From Roseovarius sp. M141 (GTDB taxonomy: Bacteria > Pseudomonadota > Alphaproteobacteria > Rhodobacterales > Rhodobacteraceae): a DNA stretch of 64,000 bases. The position numbers and the translations under genes were made by a program. Every line of letters starts with the position of its first letter. Position 1 is the stretch's first letter. A model generated the notes under the pieces. It was not told the origin of the DNA and made no database searches. It worked only from the letters and a program-made list of their open reading frames with translations. Location: positions 930,001 to 994,000 of the forward strand of contig NZ_VCNH01000008.1 in assembly GCF_024355225.1 (NCBI RefSeq). Reading direction: 5' to 3'. This document shows, in pieces, positions 53,170-62,423 of this stretch.

Positions 53170-53329
53170 GTGGCCTTTCATCACTTTGCAAAATACCTTG
53201 CCAGAATCTGTGAAATCGGCAACAACAGCATCAGGTTTGAGCGGTGGCGCCGCTCGCCCGAATCGGGTCAAAGCCGCATAATCAAACAGTCCTGAACGCC
53301 GGGACCTTTCTTTTTCTAGGAGGGTCGAA

Positions 53330-54538
53330 ATGACTGAACGTCCAGAAATGTACCGTTTTCACAACGGCGAAAAGGCAGCACTTCAATTCGAGGCGTCCGA
53401 GTATGACGCGCGCTTGAAGAAACTGCGCGCGCGCATGTCCGATCTGGGTGTCGACGTGGCCGTGTTCACCTCGATGCACAATATCGCCTATTATTCCGGT
53501 TTTCTCTATTGCTCGTTCGGTCGCCCCTACGGTTTGGTCGTCACGGCCGATCAGGATGTGACCATTTCCGCCGGGATCGACGCAGGTCAGCCCTGGCGCC
53601 GCAGCCACGGCGACAACATCACCTACACCGACTGGCAGCGCGACAATTACTGGCGCGCGATCCTGTCCGTATCGGGTGAGGGCAAAGTCGTCGGCTATGA
53701 GGCCGATCACCTGACGCTGCTGCAGAAATCCAAGCTGGACAGCTTCCTCAAGCCATCCAAATCGGTCGACATCGCGCCCACCACGATGGTGCAGCGTATG
53801 GCCAAAAGCCAGGCCGAACTGGATCTGATCCGTCGCTGCTGCAAGGTCGCTGATGTCGGCGGCTATGCCATCAAGGACGCGATCAGCGTCGGCACGCGCG
53901 AAATCGACGTGGCCATCGCAGGCCGTGACGCAATGGAGCTGGAGATCGCCAAGGAATTTCCGGATGCGGAATACCGTGACAGCTGGGTCTGGTTCCAGTC
54001 GGGCATCAACACCGACGGCGCGCACAACCCCGTCACCGCGCGCAAGCTGGAAACCGGCGATATCCTGTCGCTGAACACCTTCCCGATGATCAGCGCCTAC
54101 TACGTCGCGCTGGAGCGCACGATGTTCGTGGGCGAGGTCGACGACGCGTCGCTGAAGATCTGGGAGGCGAATATTGCCGCGCACGAATACGGCATGAGCC
54201 TGCTCAAGCCCGGTGCAACCTGCTCGGAGATCACGCACAAGATCAATACCTTCCTCGAAGAGCGTCAGCTGCTGCAGTACCGCACCTTCGGCTATGGCCA
54301 CAGCTTTGGCATCCTGTCGCATTACTACGGCCGCGAGGCGGGTCTGGAACTGCGCGAGGATATCGACACGGTGCTGGAGCCCGGCATGGTCATCTCGATG
54401 GAGCCGATGCTGACCATCGCGGACGATCAGCCCGGTGCAGGGGGCTATCGCGAGCATGACGTTCTGATCATCACCGAAGACGGCAACGAGGACATCACCG
54501 GCTATCCCTACGGCCCGGATTTCAACGTCGTCGGCTAG
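53330..54538 (+). CDS. Creatinase (creatine amidinohydrolase)
   Basis: 402 residues with a strong AGGAGG site. It follows Pseudomonas creatinase closely through its length, including YYSGFLYCSFGRPYGLV (about 55-70), WFQSGINTDGAHNPVT with the catalytic His (about 224-240), YRTFGYGHSFG, and LELREDIDTVLEPGMV. Hydrolyses creatine to sarcosine and urea in the cytoplasm as a homodimer of pita-bread fold. No sarcosine oxidase or urease genes are in view. A Xaa-Pro peptidase role is much less likely given the specific motifs. Confidence 0.92.
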   Translation: MTERPEMYRFHNGEKAALQFEASEYDARLKKLRARMSDLGVDVAVFTSMHNIAYYSGFLYCSFGRPYGLVVTADQDVTISAGIDAGQPWRRSHGDNITYTDWQRDNYWRAILSVSGEGKVVGYEADHLTLLQKSKLDSFLKPSKSVDIAPTTMVQRMAKSQAELDLIRRCCKVADVGGYAIKDAISVGTREIDVAIAGRDAMELEIAKEFPDAEYRDSWVWFQSGINTDGAHNPVTARKLETGDILSLNTFPMISAYYVALERTMFVGEVDDASLKIWEANIAAHEYGMSLLKPGATCSEITHKINTFLEERQLLQYRTFGYGHSFGILSHYYGREAGLELREDIDTVLEPGMVISMEPMLTIADDQPGAGGYREHDVLIITEDGNEDITGYPYGPDFNVVG

Positions 54539-54563
54539 GGCTGGTTTCACATGACCTGAAAGG

Positions 54564-54590
54564 GGGGCGGCCTGTCATGGGCCGCCCCTT
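54564..54590 (+). terminator. Terminator hairpin after creatinase
   Basis: GGGGCGGCC (54564-54572) pairs with GGCCGCCCC (54580-54588), 7-base loop, followed by only two T residues. Confidence 0.6.
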
Positions 54591-54685
54591 GCCAGATGTG
54601 TTGCACCGCCGCCGGGGTTGCTTATGCCTAACTTTGCCGCCGTATGGCGTAGTTTGCGGTGGCGATTGCGAACTGTCTATCAGCG

Positions 54686-55075
54686 TTAACCGCCAGCTTG
54701 CTTCGCGTAGTCCTCGGCGTCGAACCAACCGCGGGACGCAATTACCTTGAGGTCACCGTCAAGCTCCCACTCTTCCCAACCGCGGATATTCAAGGGATTG
54801 CCAGTGGTCGCTGCATGGCCGGTAAAGGTCCAGACGAAGATGGCGTGATTGCCCGAACAACGAACATCATCACAAGTCAGTGAGAGATCGGGGACATCGG
54901 CGTAAAAGCCCGCTGCCATCTCGCGCACGCGCGATCGCCCTGTCCAAGGTTCTCCGCGATTGATGATGATTTCGCCCTCCGGCGCGTAGAAAGATGCCAC
55001 AGCATCCGCAGATTTCGAGTTCCAGGCAGCCGTATAGTCGGCGGCAATACCTTCTATTACCTTCGGATCGATCAT
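54686..55075 (-). CDS. NTF2-like/SnoaL-fold small protein
   Basis: 129 residues of the cystatin-like NTF2 fold: DYTAAWNSKSADAVASFYAPEGEIIINRGEPWTGRSRVREM (about 11-51), then DLSLTCDDVRC, FVWTFTGHAATTGNPLNIRGWEEWEL. These are typical of SnoaL-like polyketide cyclases and ketosteroid-isomerase-like proteins. The actual activity is unknown. It converges on the creatinase gene. Confidence 0.75.
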   Translation of the reverse strand: MIDPKVIEGIAADYTAAWNSKSADAVASFYAPEGEIIINRGEPWTGRSRVREMAAGFYADVPDLSLTCDDVRCSGNHAIFVWTFTGHAATTGNPLNIRGWEEWELDGDLKVIASRGWFDAEDYAKQAGG

Positions 55076-55397
55076 GTGTCGGCCCTCCCAAGCCTGCGAG
55101 CGTACATCCTGCCACGAAAATTTACCACATGCGGACGCTGATCGAGTGGCAAGGACCGCTCAGGGCGCGCAGCGGGCCATGCGAGGTTGCGCACCGCACC
55201 TGACGCCGTGCGCAATCTACAACACCTCCGGTAAGGAGCGCGTCCAATTCATCCGCTATTGCGCGGCGACGATACTGGTGCGCCGGGTCCGCGCGGGTCA
55301 CAAGATGCTGCGCCATTGTGCCGCTGCACCACTTGATGTTTCCATGTGGCGCGATTCCGCAGTAACATGAAAAATATAACCAAACGGCGGAGACAAA
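55076..55397. other. Gene-free gap between NTF2-like and small membrane protein genes
   Basis: About 320 bases. A 64-codon minus-strand ORF (55122-55316) has no recognisable domain and no clear ribosome site. The right end should contain the promoter of the small membrane protein gene. Confidence 0.4.
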
Positions 55398-55664
55398 GTG
55401 CTGGCACTGCTCAAGCTCATTCTCATCGGCGGGGCCGTCCTGACGGTGATTTATATTGTGCTGTCGCTCTGGTCGCGGCGGGTACGGCGCGGCAAGCTGG
55501 ACCGCGAATGGCAGGATACGGGCCGTCCGGGCGCGCGCGATGCCTATATCGAGGCGGGATTGAAGGAATATGATGGGTCGGTGCGACGAAAACTGATCTG
55601 GGGCGTTTACATTGTGCCGGTGATCGTGATCACAGCGATCGTGTATTTGACGAATTTCAAGTGA
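55398..55664 (+). CDS. Small two-helix membrane protein
   Basis: 88 residues from GTG 55398 with a GGCGGAG site. A helix at about 3-25, a charged middle part (RRVRRGKLDREWQDTGRPGARDAYIEAGLKEYDGSVRRK) and a second helix at about 66-84. Function unknown. Eleven bases before the DUF1523 gene, hence probably co-transcribed. Confidence 0.7.
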   Translation: MLALLKLILIGGAVLTVIYIVLSLWSRRVRRGKLDREWQDTGRPGARDAYIEAGLKEYDGSVRRKLIWGVYIVPVIVITAIVYLTNFK

Positions 55665-55674
55665 GGGGGGCTGA

Positions 55675-56256
55675 ATGGTCTACATAAAATGGGTTTTCTG
55701 GGGCGTGTTCTGGGTGATCATTCTCGCATTCCTGAACTACACACTGCCGCAGCACGATATCGCGCGCATCACAGACACATATGAAAAGCGCGTCGATTTC
55801 GGCGAAAACTCGATTTTCTGGGCCGAGTCAAGCAGCGGCAATGCCGTCGCGCCGTCAAGCCGGGACGTCTTCTTCATTCAGGCGTTCCGCACCAACGACA
55901 AGCCGATGATCTACCGCAACGAGGATACTGGTTGGGGCTGGCCGCCCTATTTCAAATTCGACACGTCGAATCTTCAGGCCGAAGCGTCTGACCTGATCTC
56001 TAAAAGAAGCGCCGGGTCGCCACAGTGGGTATTGATCACGCATTACGGATGGCGCAACGAATTCTTTTCGATCTTCCCTAACGCGATCTCGGTAAAGGCG
56101 GTCGAGGGGCCGGACGTGCGTATCATCCCGTGGTTGAACATCATCATCCTGACGTTTTTGGCCGCCCTTTCCTGGGGTATCTGGGCCCGATGGAACAAAT
56201 TCTGGGCGCGCCGCGAAAAGCGCAAGTTTGACGAATATACCGATGGCTGGGGTTAG
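55675..56256 (+). CDS. DUF1523 family membrane protein
   Basis: 193 residues, with one N-terminal helix (about 5-22) and one C-terminal helix (about 152-170) around a periplasmic region. Conserved stretches are RNEDTGWGWPPYFKFDTSNLQAEA and WVLITHYGWRNEFFSIFPNAISVK. Matches DUF1523, common in Rhodobacterales and of unknown role. Confidence 0.8.
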   Translation: MVYIKWVFWGVFWVIILAFLNYTLPQHDIARITDTYEKRVDFGENSIFWAESSSGNAVAPSSRDVFFIQAFRTNDKPMIYRNEDTGWGWPPYFKFDTSNLQAEASDLISKRSAGSPQWVLITHYGWRNEFFSIFPNAISVKAVEGPDVRIIPWLNIIILTFLAALSWGIWARWNKFWARREKRKFDEYTDGWG

Positions 56257-56329
56257 GATCCTTGCGAAAGGCCTGCCCCCGGCATCGGGCCAGATTGCGC
56301 GTCCGATAGGTCCAGTCTAACATCAGGCC

Positions 56330-57787
56330 ATGGCAATCCCGGTCGAGACGTTTTTCCTCAGCCCTGATGGGGCAGGCACGCTTCAGGCGCGCATCCAGCA
56401 GATGATCGCCGAGGGCATCCTGTCGGGTCGGCTGAAAAAGGGCGAGCGGCTGCCGTCATCGCGCAGCCTTGCCACGCATCTGGGCGTCAGCCGCATGACC
56501 GTGACGCTGGCCTATAGCGACCTTCAGGCGAACGACTATCTGGCGGCGCGCGACCGCTCGGGCCATTATATATCGGATACCGCGCCCGAACCGCCGCGCT
56601 TTGCCTCGCGCCATCCGGGGCAGGACCGCATCGACTGGTCCCGCGCGCTGGGGCAGCGTTTTTCCGGCGGGGCGACGCCGGACCGGCCGCTGAACTGGGC
56701 CGATTATCCATATCCTTTCCTCTACGGGCAGACCGACCCAAAGCTGTTCGATCACGCCAACTGGCGCCATTGCGCGCTGCGGGCGCTGGGCATGCGGGAT
56801 TTTCATGCGCAGGCCACCGACTACTACGATCAGGACGATCCACAGCTGATCGAATTCATCACCCGTCATACGCTGCCAAGGCGCGGCATTCTGGCCGAGC
56901 CAGATGAAATTCTGGTGACGATGGGCGCGCAGAACGCGCTATGGCTGACCGCGCAGGTGCTGCTGACCCAGCGGCGCACGGCGGTGGTCGAAGACCCCTG
57001 CTATCACGGGCTGCGCGATATCCTGACGCAGTCGCGCTGTCATACCGCCGCCGTCCCGGTGGATGCGCGTGGTCTGCGCCCCGGCGCGCTGCCGGATCAT
57101 GCCGACGTGATATTCACCACGCCCAGCCACCAATGCCCGACCAACGCCACCATGCCGATGGCGCGCCGTCGCGCGCTGCTGGCATCGGCGCGGGACATGG
57201 ACGCGCTGATCGTCGAGGATGATTACGAGTTCGAAATGGCGTTTTTGAACGCGCCATCGCCGTCGCTGAAATCGCTCGATCGCGATGGGCGGGTGATTTA
57301 TGTCGGCAGCTTTTCCAAGTCGATCTTTCCGGGTCTGCGGCTGGGTTATCTGGTCGGGCCGCGCCCCTTCATCCGCGAGGCGCGCGCGCTGCGCGCCAGC
57401 GTGCTGCGCCACCCGCCCGGCCTGATGCAGCGCACGGCGGCCTATTTTCTCAGCCTTGGGCATTATGACAGCCTGATCCGCCGCATGTCGCGCGCCTATG
57501 GCGAACGCCGGCGCGTGATGGAGGCGGCGCTGGCGCAGCATGGCCTGACCGTCGCGGGGCGTGGCGAGCATGGCGGATCGTCCATCTGGATGCGTGCGCC
57601 CGAGGGTGTGGATATGGGCGCCGTCGCGGTCAGTCTGCGCAGCCACGGCGTGCTGATCGAGCCGGGCGCCTCGTTTTTCCACGGCGATGCCCCGCCGCGC
57701 AATTATTACCGCCTCGCCTATTCGTCGATCCCGTCACAGCGCATCGGCGCTGGCATCGCCCTGATCGCCGAAGCGCTGAGAGAATAG
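56330..57787 (+). CDS. MocR-family regulator, TauR-like
   Basis: 485 residues. The N-terminal GntR winged helix spans about 15-78 (ERLPSSRSLATHLGVSRMTVTLAYSDLQ), followed by a full aminotransferase domain with VEDDYEFEM and the PLP lysine in YVGSFSKSIFPGLRLGYLV (about 329). The N-terminus resembles TauR, the taurine-responsive activator of rhodobacters. It stands 47 bases upstream of soeA on the same strand, which fits control of sulfonate-derived sulfite oxidation. Effector assignment is inference. Confidence 0.8.
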   Translation: MAIPVETFFLSPDGAGTLQARIQQMIAEGILSGRLKKGERLPSSRSLATHLGVSRMTVTLAYSDLQANDYLAARDRSGHYISDTAPEPPRFASRHPGQDRIDWSRALGQRFSGGATPDRPLNWADYPYPFLYGQTDPKLFDHANWRHCALRALGMRDFHAQATDYYDQDDPQLIEFITRHTLPRRGILAEPDEILVTMGAQNALWLTAQVLLTQRRTAVVEDPCYHGLRDILTQSRCHTAAVPVDARGLRPGALPDHADVIFTTPSHQCPTNATMPMARRRALLASARDMDALIVEDDYEFEMAFLNAPSPSLKSLDRDGRVIYVGSFSKSIFPGLRLGYLVGPRPFIREARALRASVLRHPPGLMQRTAAYFLSLGHYDSLIRRMSRAYGERRRVMEAALAQHGLTVAGRGEHGGSSIWMRAPEGVDMGAVAVSLRSHGVLIEPGASFFHGDAPPRNYYRLAYSSIPSQRIGAGIALIAEALRE

Positions 57788-57834
57788 AGGTGACAACGGG
57801 AACGAAATTCTGCTTACTTTGGCAGGGATAGGAT

Positions 57835-60699
57835 ATGTTTCCGCCCAAACCGCTGGAAGGGTCTGCCGCCGTGCCGCATCATCAGCCCGATCTTGACCTC
57901 AGCCCGCCGGTTTCGGACGAGGTGCGCAAGACGACCTGCTACATGTGCGCCTGCCGCTGCGGCATCAATGTGCACATGAAGGAGAGTAAGGTCGCCTATA
58001 TCGAGGGCAACCGCGACCATCCGGTGAACAAGGGTGTTCTGTGCGCCAAGGGCAGCGCCGGCATCATGCAGCACAATTCGCCCGCCCGCCTGCGCGCGCC
58101 GCTGAAACGGGTTGGCCCGCGAGGGTCGGGCGAATTCGAGGAAATCAGCTGGGACGAGGCACTGGGTCTCGCGACCGACTGGCTGGCACCCCTGCGCGCC
58201 GAAGCGCCCGAAAAGCTGGCCTTTTTCACCGGACGCGATCAGTCCCAGAGTTTCACCAGCTACTGGGCGCAGAATTTCGGCACGCCGAATTACGCGGCGC
58301 ATGGCGGATTCTGCTCGGTCAATATGGCGGCGGCAGGCATCTACACGATGGGCGGCGCGTTCTGGGAATTTGGCACCCCCGATTGGGACCACACCAAGAT
58401 GTTCATGCTGTTCGGCGTCGCCGAGGATCATGACAGCAACCCGATCAAGATGGGCATAGGCAAGATCAAGGCCCGCGGCGCGCGGGTGATCGCGGTGAAC
58501 CCGATCCGCAGCGGGTATAACGCAGTCGCCGATGATTGGGTCGGCATCACCCCCGGCACCGATGGCCTGTTCATCCTCAGCCTCGTCCATGAGCTGATGA
58601 AAGCGGGCAAGATCGACGTGGAGTATCTGTCGCGCTACACCAACGCGCCGGTGCTGGTGAATGGCGATGCCAAATCGCCCGATCACGGCCTGTTCTTGCG
58701 CGATGAGAACGGCAAGCCGCTGGTGATCGACCGGAATACCGGCAAACCGGTAGCGTTTGACACCCCCGGCATCCGCCCCAATCTGCACGCCACCCACCGC
58801 GCGGCCGGCATCACGCACCGCCCCGTCATGCACCTGATGGCCGAACGCTATCTCGACCCGAAATACGCGCCCGAGGCGGTGGCAGACCGCTGCGGCCTGA
58901 CCGTGCCAAAGATCAAGGCGATCGCCGCCGAACTGGCCCGCGTCGCTTTTGACGAGGCGATTACGTTGGAGCGCGAATGGACCGATTTCCGCGGTGAGAC
59001 GCACCAGACCATGACGGGCCGCCCCGTCAGCTTTCACGCGATGCGCGGCATTTCAGCCCATTCCAACGGCTTTCAGACCTGCCGCGCGCTGCATGTGCTG
59101 CAAATCCTGCTCGGCAGTGTCGAGGTGCCCGGCGGGATGCGCTTCAAACCGCCATACCCCAAGCCGGTGTCGATTCACCCCAAACCCCACTCGCGCAGCG
59201 CGCCCGGCACACCGCTGGATGGGCCTCACCTGGGCTATGTCGCCGGGCCGGAGGATCTGTGCCTGAAGGCCGACGGCAGCCCCGCGCGCATCGACAAGGC
59301 GTTCACGTGGGAAAACCCGCTCAGTTCCCACGGGCTGATGCATATGGTGATTTCGAACGCCCATGCTGGTGATCCCTACAAGATCGACACGCTGTTTCTG
59401 TACATGGCGAACATGGCGTGGAATTCGTCGATGAACACCGTCGGCGTGACCAAAATGCTGACCGACACCGATGAAAACGGCGATTACGTCATCCCGCGCA
59501 TCATCTATTCCGATGCCTACAGCAGTGAAATGGTCGCCTATGCCGACCTGATCCTGCCTGACACCACCTATCTGGAGCGGTTCGACTGCATCTCCCTGCT
59601 GGACCGCCCGATAAGCGAGCCAAACGCCGCCGCCGACGCGATCCGCTGGCCGGTGGTGCAGCCGGACCGCGATGTGCGCGGCTTCCAGTCGGTGATGTGC
59701 GAGCTGGGCGCGCGGCTGAACCTGCCCGGCTTTGTCACCGGGGATGGCGGCCAGAAATACGCCAATTACGCCGACTACATCACCAATCACCAGCGCAAGC
59801 CGGGCATCGGCCCGCTGGCGGGCTGGCGTATGGGGGAACTTGGCACGGTCCACGGACGCGGTGCGCCCAACGCGGCACAGCTGGACAACTACATCGCAAA
59901 TGGCAGCTTTTGCGTCCAGCACATCCCCGAGGATGCGCAATATTACAAACCGTGGAACATGGCCTATCAGGACTGGGCCGTGCGCATCGGTATCTTCGAC
60001 ATCCCGCATCCCTATCTCTTTGACCTCTACGCCGAACCGCTGCGCAAATTTCAACTGGCCGCCGAGGGGCATGGTGACCGCCAGCCGCCCGACAACCTGC
60101 GCGAGCGGATCAAGGCGACGCTCGATCCCCTGCCCATCTGGTATCCCCCGCTGGAGGATGGTCATGTGGATGGCGAAGAATACCCGATCCACGCCCTCAC
60201 CCAGCGCCCGATGGCAATGTATCACAGCTGGGGGGGGCAAAACGCGTGGTTGCGCCAGATCCATGGGCACAACCCTCTCTATTTGCCCACGAACCTCTTT
60301 CAAAAACACGGCTTCGCCGATGGCGACTGGGCGCGCGTCACCTCGGCCCATGGAGAAATCACCGTGCCGGTCGCGCATATGGCCGCGCTCAACCCGCACA
60401 CTGTCTGGACCTGGAACGCCATCGGCAAACGCAAGGGCGCCTGGGCGCTGAAGGATGGCGCCCCCGAAGGGAGTAAGGGCTTTTTGCTGAACCACCTCAT
60501 TCACGAACTTCTGCCGCCCAAGGGTGATGGCCTGCGCTGGGCCAATTCCGACCCGGTCACCGGGCAGGCCGCATGGTTCGATCTGCGCGTAAAGATCGAA
60601 AAAACCGGCGCCCCGCAACAGGCGCACCCGGTGATGCCGCCGATCAAATCACCCGTAGGGCAGGCGCCGGATGAATTGCAGTGGAAGGTCGGAAAATGA
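57835..60699 (+). CDS. soeA: Sulfite dehydrogenase (quinone) molybdopterin subunit SoeA
   Basis: 954 residues of the molybdopterin oxidoreductase (CISM) family. The N-terminal 4Fe-4S motif is TTCYMCACRCGIN with the fourth Cys in VLCAKGSAG (about 35-72). No Tat signal is present, so it faces the cytoplasm, as known for SoeABC. Length and the B and C partners match Soe of purple sulfur bacteria and roseobacters. It oxidises sulfite to sulfate using the quinone pool, removing sulfite from taurine or DMSP breakdown. Other PSR-like reductases are the alternative. Confidence 0.82.
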   Translation: MFPPKPLEGSAAVPHHQPDLDLSPPVSDEVRKTTCYMCACRCGINVHMKESKVAYIEGNRDHPVNKGVLCAKGSAGIMQHNSPARLRAPLKRVGPRGSGEFEEISWDEALGLATDWLAPLRAEAPEKLAFFTGRDQSQSFTSYWAQNFGTPNYAAHGGFCSVNMAAAGIYTMGGAFWEFGTPDWDHTKMFMLFGVAEDHDSNPIKMGIGKIKARGARVIAVNPIRSGYNAVADDWVGITPGTDGLFILSLVHELMKAGKIDVEYLSRYTNAPVLVNGDAKSPDHGLFLRDENGKPLVIDRNTGKPVAFDTPGIRPNLHATHRAAGITHRPVMHLMAERYLDPKYAPEAVADRCGLTVPKIKAIAAELARVAFDEAITLEREWTDFRGETHQTMTGRPVSFHAMRGISAHSNGFQTCRALHVLQILLGSVEVPGGMRFKPPYPKPVSIHPKPHSRSAPGTPLDGPHLGYVAGPEDLCLKADGSPARIDKAFTWENPLSSHGLMHMVISNAHAGDPYKIDTLFLYMANMAWNSSMNTVGVTKMLTDTDENGDYVIPRIIYSDAYSSEMVAYADLILPDTTYLERFDCISLLDRPISEPNAAADAIRWPVVQPDRDVRGFQSVMCELGARLNLPGFVTGDGGQKYANYADYITNHQRKPGIGPLAGWRMGELGTVHGRGAPNAAQLDNYIANGSFCVQHIPEDAQYYKPWNMAYQDWAVRIGIFDIPHPYLFDLYAEPLRKFQLAAEGHGDRQPPDNLRERIKATLDPLPIWYPPLEDGHVDGEEYPIHALTQRPMAMYHSWGGQNAWLRQIHGHNPLYLPTNLFQKHGFADGDWARVTSAHGEITVPVAHMAALNPHTVWTWNAIGKRKGAWALKDGAPEGSKGFLLNHLIHELLPPKGDGLRWANSDPVTGQAAWFDLRVKIEKTGAPQQAHPVMPPIKSPVGQAPDELQWKVGK

Positions 60700-60704
60700 C
60701 CTGC

Positions 60705-60731
60705 CTTTCATTTCTTCTTGCCAGAAATATC
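60705..60731 (-). repeat. Dispersed motif, inverted copy d, in the soeA-soeB gap
   Basis: On the minus strand it reads GATATTTCTGGCAAGAAGAA and then ATGAAAG. It is followed on the plus strand by the inverted repeat CCGGGG...CCCCGG. Confidence 0.5.
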
Positions 60732-60790
60732 CCGGGGTCCGGGGCAGCGCCCCGGTCCTGCCTTGCCCGCAACAGCCGACGGATCAATCG

Positions 60791-61537
60791 ATGACCAACC
60801 TTCCAACCAGCACCCAGCGCAAACTGGGCCTCGTCATCGACCTGGATACATGCGTCGGCTGCCATGCCTGCGTCATCTCCTGCAAGGGTTGGAATACCGA
60901 AAATTACGGCGCCCCTCTCAGCGATCAGCAGCCATATGGTGCGGACCCCAGCGGCACGTTTCTGAACCGGGTTCACAGCTACGAGGTACAGCCTGATCGC
61001 GGCGCCGCCCAGCTCGTCCACTTCCCCAAATCCTGCCTGCATTGCGAGGATGCACCCTGCGTCACCGTCTGCCCCACCGGCGCCAGCTACAAGCGGGTCG
61101 AGGACGGTATCGTTCTGGTAAACGAAAGCGATTGCATCGGCTGCGGTCTCTGCGCGTGGGCCTGCCCATATGGCGCGCGGGAAATGGACGCGGCCGAAGG
61201 CGTGATGAAGAAATGCACCCTCTGCGTCGACCGCATCTACAACCAAAACCTGCCCGAGGAGGACCGCGAGCCTGCCTGCGTGCGCACCTGCCCGGCAGGC
61301 GCGCGCCATTTTGGCGATTTCGGCGATCCCGATAGCCATGTGAGCCAACTGACAGCGGCGCGGGGGGGCTTTGATCTGATGCCCGAGCAGGGCACGAAGC
61401 CGGTCAACAAATACCTGCCGCCGCGCCCGCGCGACTCGCTCGATCAGACGGATGTTCTCGCCCCTTTCCTTGAACCCGTCGCGCAGGAAACCAAGGGGTT
61501 TGTCGCGTGGCTGGACCGCGCGCTGGGGGCGCTCTGA
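60791..61537 (+). CDS. soeB: Sulfite dehydrogenase iron-sulfur subunit SoeB
   Basis: 248 residues from ATG 60791. Sixteen-cysteine, four-cluster DmsB-type protein: CVGCHACVISCKG (about 21), CLHCEDAPCVTVCPTGA (about 79), CIGCGLCAWACPYGA (about 116) and KKCTLCVDRI with the terminal CVRTCPAGARHFGD. Conducts electrons from SoeA to the membrane subunit. The 91 bases before it contain an inverted motif copy and a GC-rich hairpin that may set subunit stoichiometry. Confidence 0.88.
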   Translation: MTNLPTSTQRKLGLVIDLDTCVGCHACVISCKGWNTENYGAPLSDQQPYGADPSGTFLNRVHSYEVQPDRGAAQLVHFPKSCLHCEDAPCVTVCPTGASYKRVEDGIVLVNESDCIGCGLCAWACPYGAREMDAAEGVMKKCTLCVDRIYNQNLPEEDREPACVRTCPAGARHFGDFGDPDSHVSQLTAARGGFDLMPEQGTKPVNKYLPPRPRDSLDQTDVLAPFLEPVAQETKGFVAWLDRALGAL

Positions 61538-61538
61538 C

Positions 61539-62423
61539 ATGCATCCGGCGCCGTCTGTAATTATCTTTACCACGCTGTCCGGCCTCGGCTTTGGCCTGCT
61601 TTTCTGGCTGGGCCTTGGGCTGCTGGCGCCGGCCGGGTGGGTCGCCCTTGCGTTTTTCGCCGTCGCCTATCTGCTGGCCGTGGGCGGGCTAATGGCCTCG
61701 GCCTTTCACCTTGGCCACCCGGAACGCGCGCTCAAGGCCTTCACCCAATGGCGCAGCAGTTGGCTCAGCCGCGAGGCGTGGCTGTCGGTCGCCGCGCTGA
61801 GCATCATGGCAATCTATGGCGCGGGCCTCGTGTTCTGGGGCGTGGCTTGGACGCCCCTCGGCTGGCTGGGCGCGGGCTCGTGTCTGGGCGCGGTGGGGGC
61901 CACGTCGATGATCTACACACAGATGCGGACGATACCGCGCTGGCGCACTTGGCTGACGCCCGCGCTGTTCATTGCGCTGTCGCTGGGGGGCGGCGCGTTG
62001 CTGGCGGGGCAGATCACGTTTGCCGTGATCCTGCTGCCTGTTGCGGCGGTCGTGCAAATCGCGTGGTGGGTGCGCGGCGATCGCGCGCTGGCGCGCTCGG
62101 GCACCGATCTGGAGACGGCCACCGGCCTTGGTCATATCGGTACGCCCCGCGCGTTCGAGCCACCCCATACCGGCACCAATTACCTGACGCGTGAATTCAT
62201 CCACGTGGTCGGGCGCCGTCATGCGCAGAAACTGCGCGCCATCGCCTTTGTGCTGGGCTATCTGCTGCCGATCCTGCTACTGGGGCTGCCATTACCATTG
62301 CCGCATGTCGCTGCGGCGCTGGCGGTGCTGAGCCATATCACCGGCATCCTTGCGTCGCGCTGGCTGTTCTTTGCCGAGGCGGAACATGTGGTCGGGCTTT
62401 ATTACGGGAAACGCGTAGCATGA
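61539..62423 (+). CDS. soeC: Sulfite dehydrogenase membrane anchor SoeC
   Basis: 294 residues from ATG 61539, one base after soeB. Eight hydrophobic segments of the DmsC/YnfH anchor family, with AFHLGHPERALKAFTQWRSSWLSREAW (about 63-90) and the later NYLTREFIHVVGRRHAQKLR. It docks SoeAB and passes electrons to quinone. Its stop overlaps the next gene. Confidence 0.88.
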   Translation: MHPAPSVIIFTTLSGLGFGLLFWLGLGLLAPAGWVALAFFAVAYLLAVGGLMASAFHLGHPERALKAFTQWRSSWLSREAWLSVAALSIMAIYGAGLVFWGVAWTPLGWLGAGSCLGAVGATSMIYTQMRTIPRWRTWLTPALFIALSLGGGALLAGQITFAVILLPVAAVVQIAWWVRGDRALARSGTDLETATGLGHIGTPRAFEPPHTGTNYLTREFIHVVGRRHAQKLRAIAFVLGYLLPILLLGLPLPLPHVAAALAVLSHITGILASRWLFFAEAEHVVGLYYGKRVA

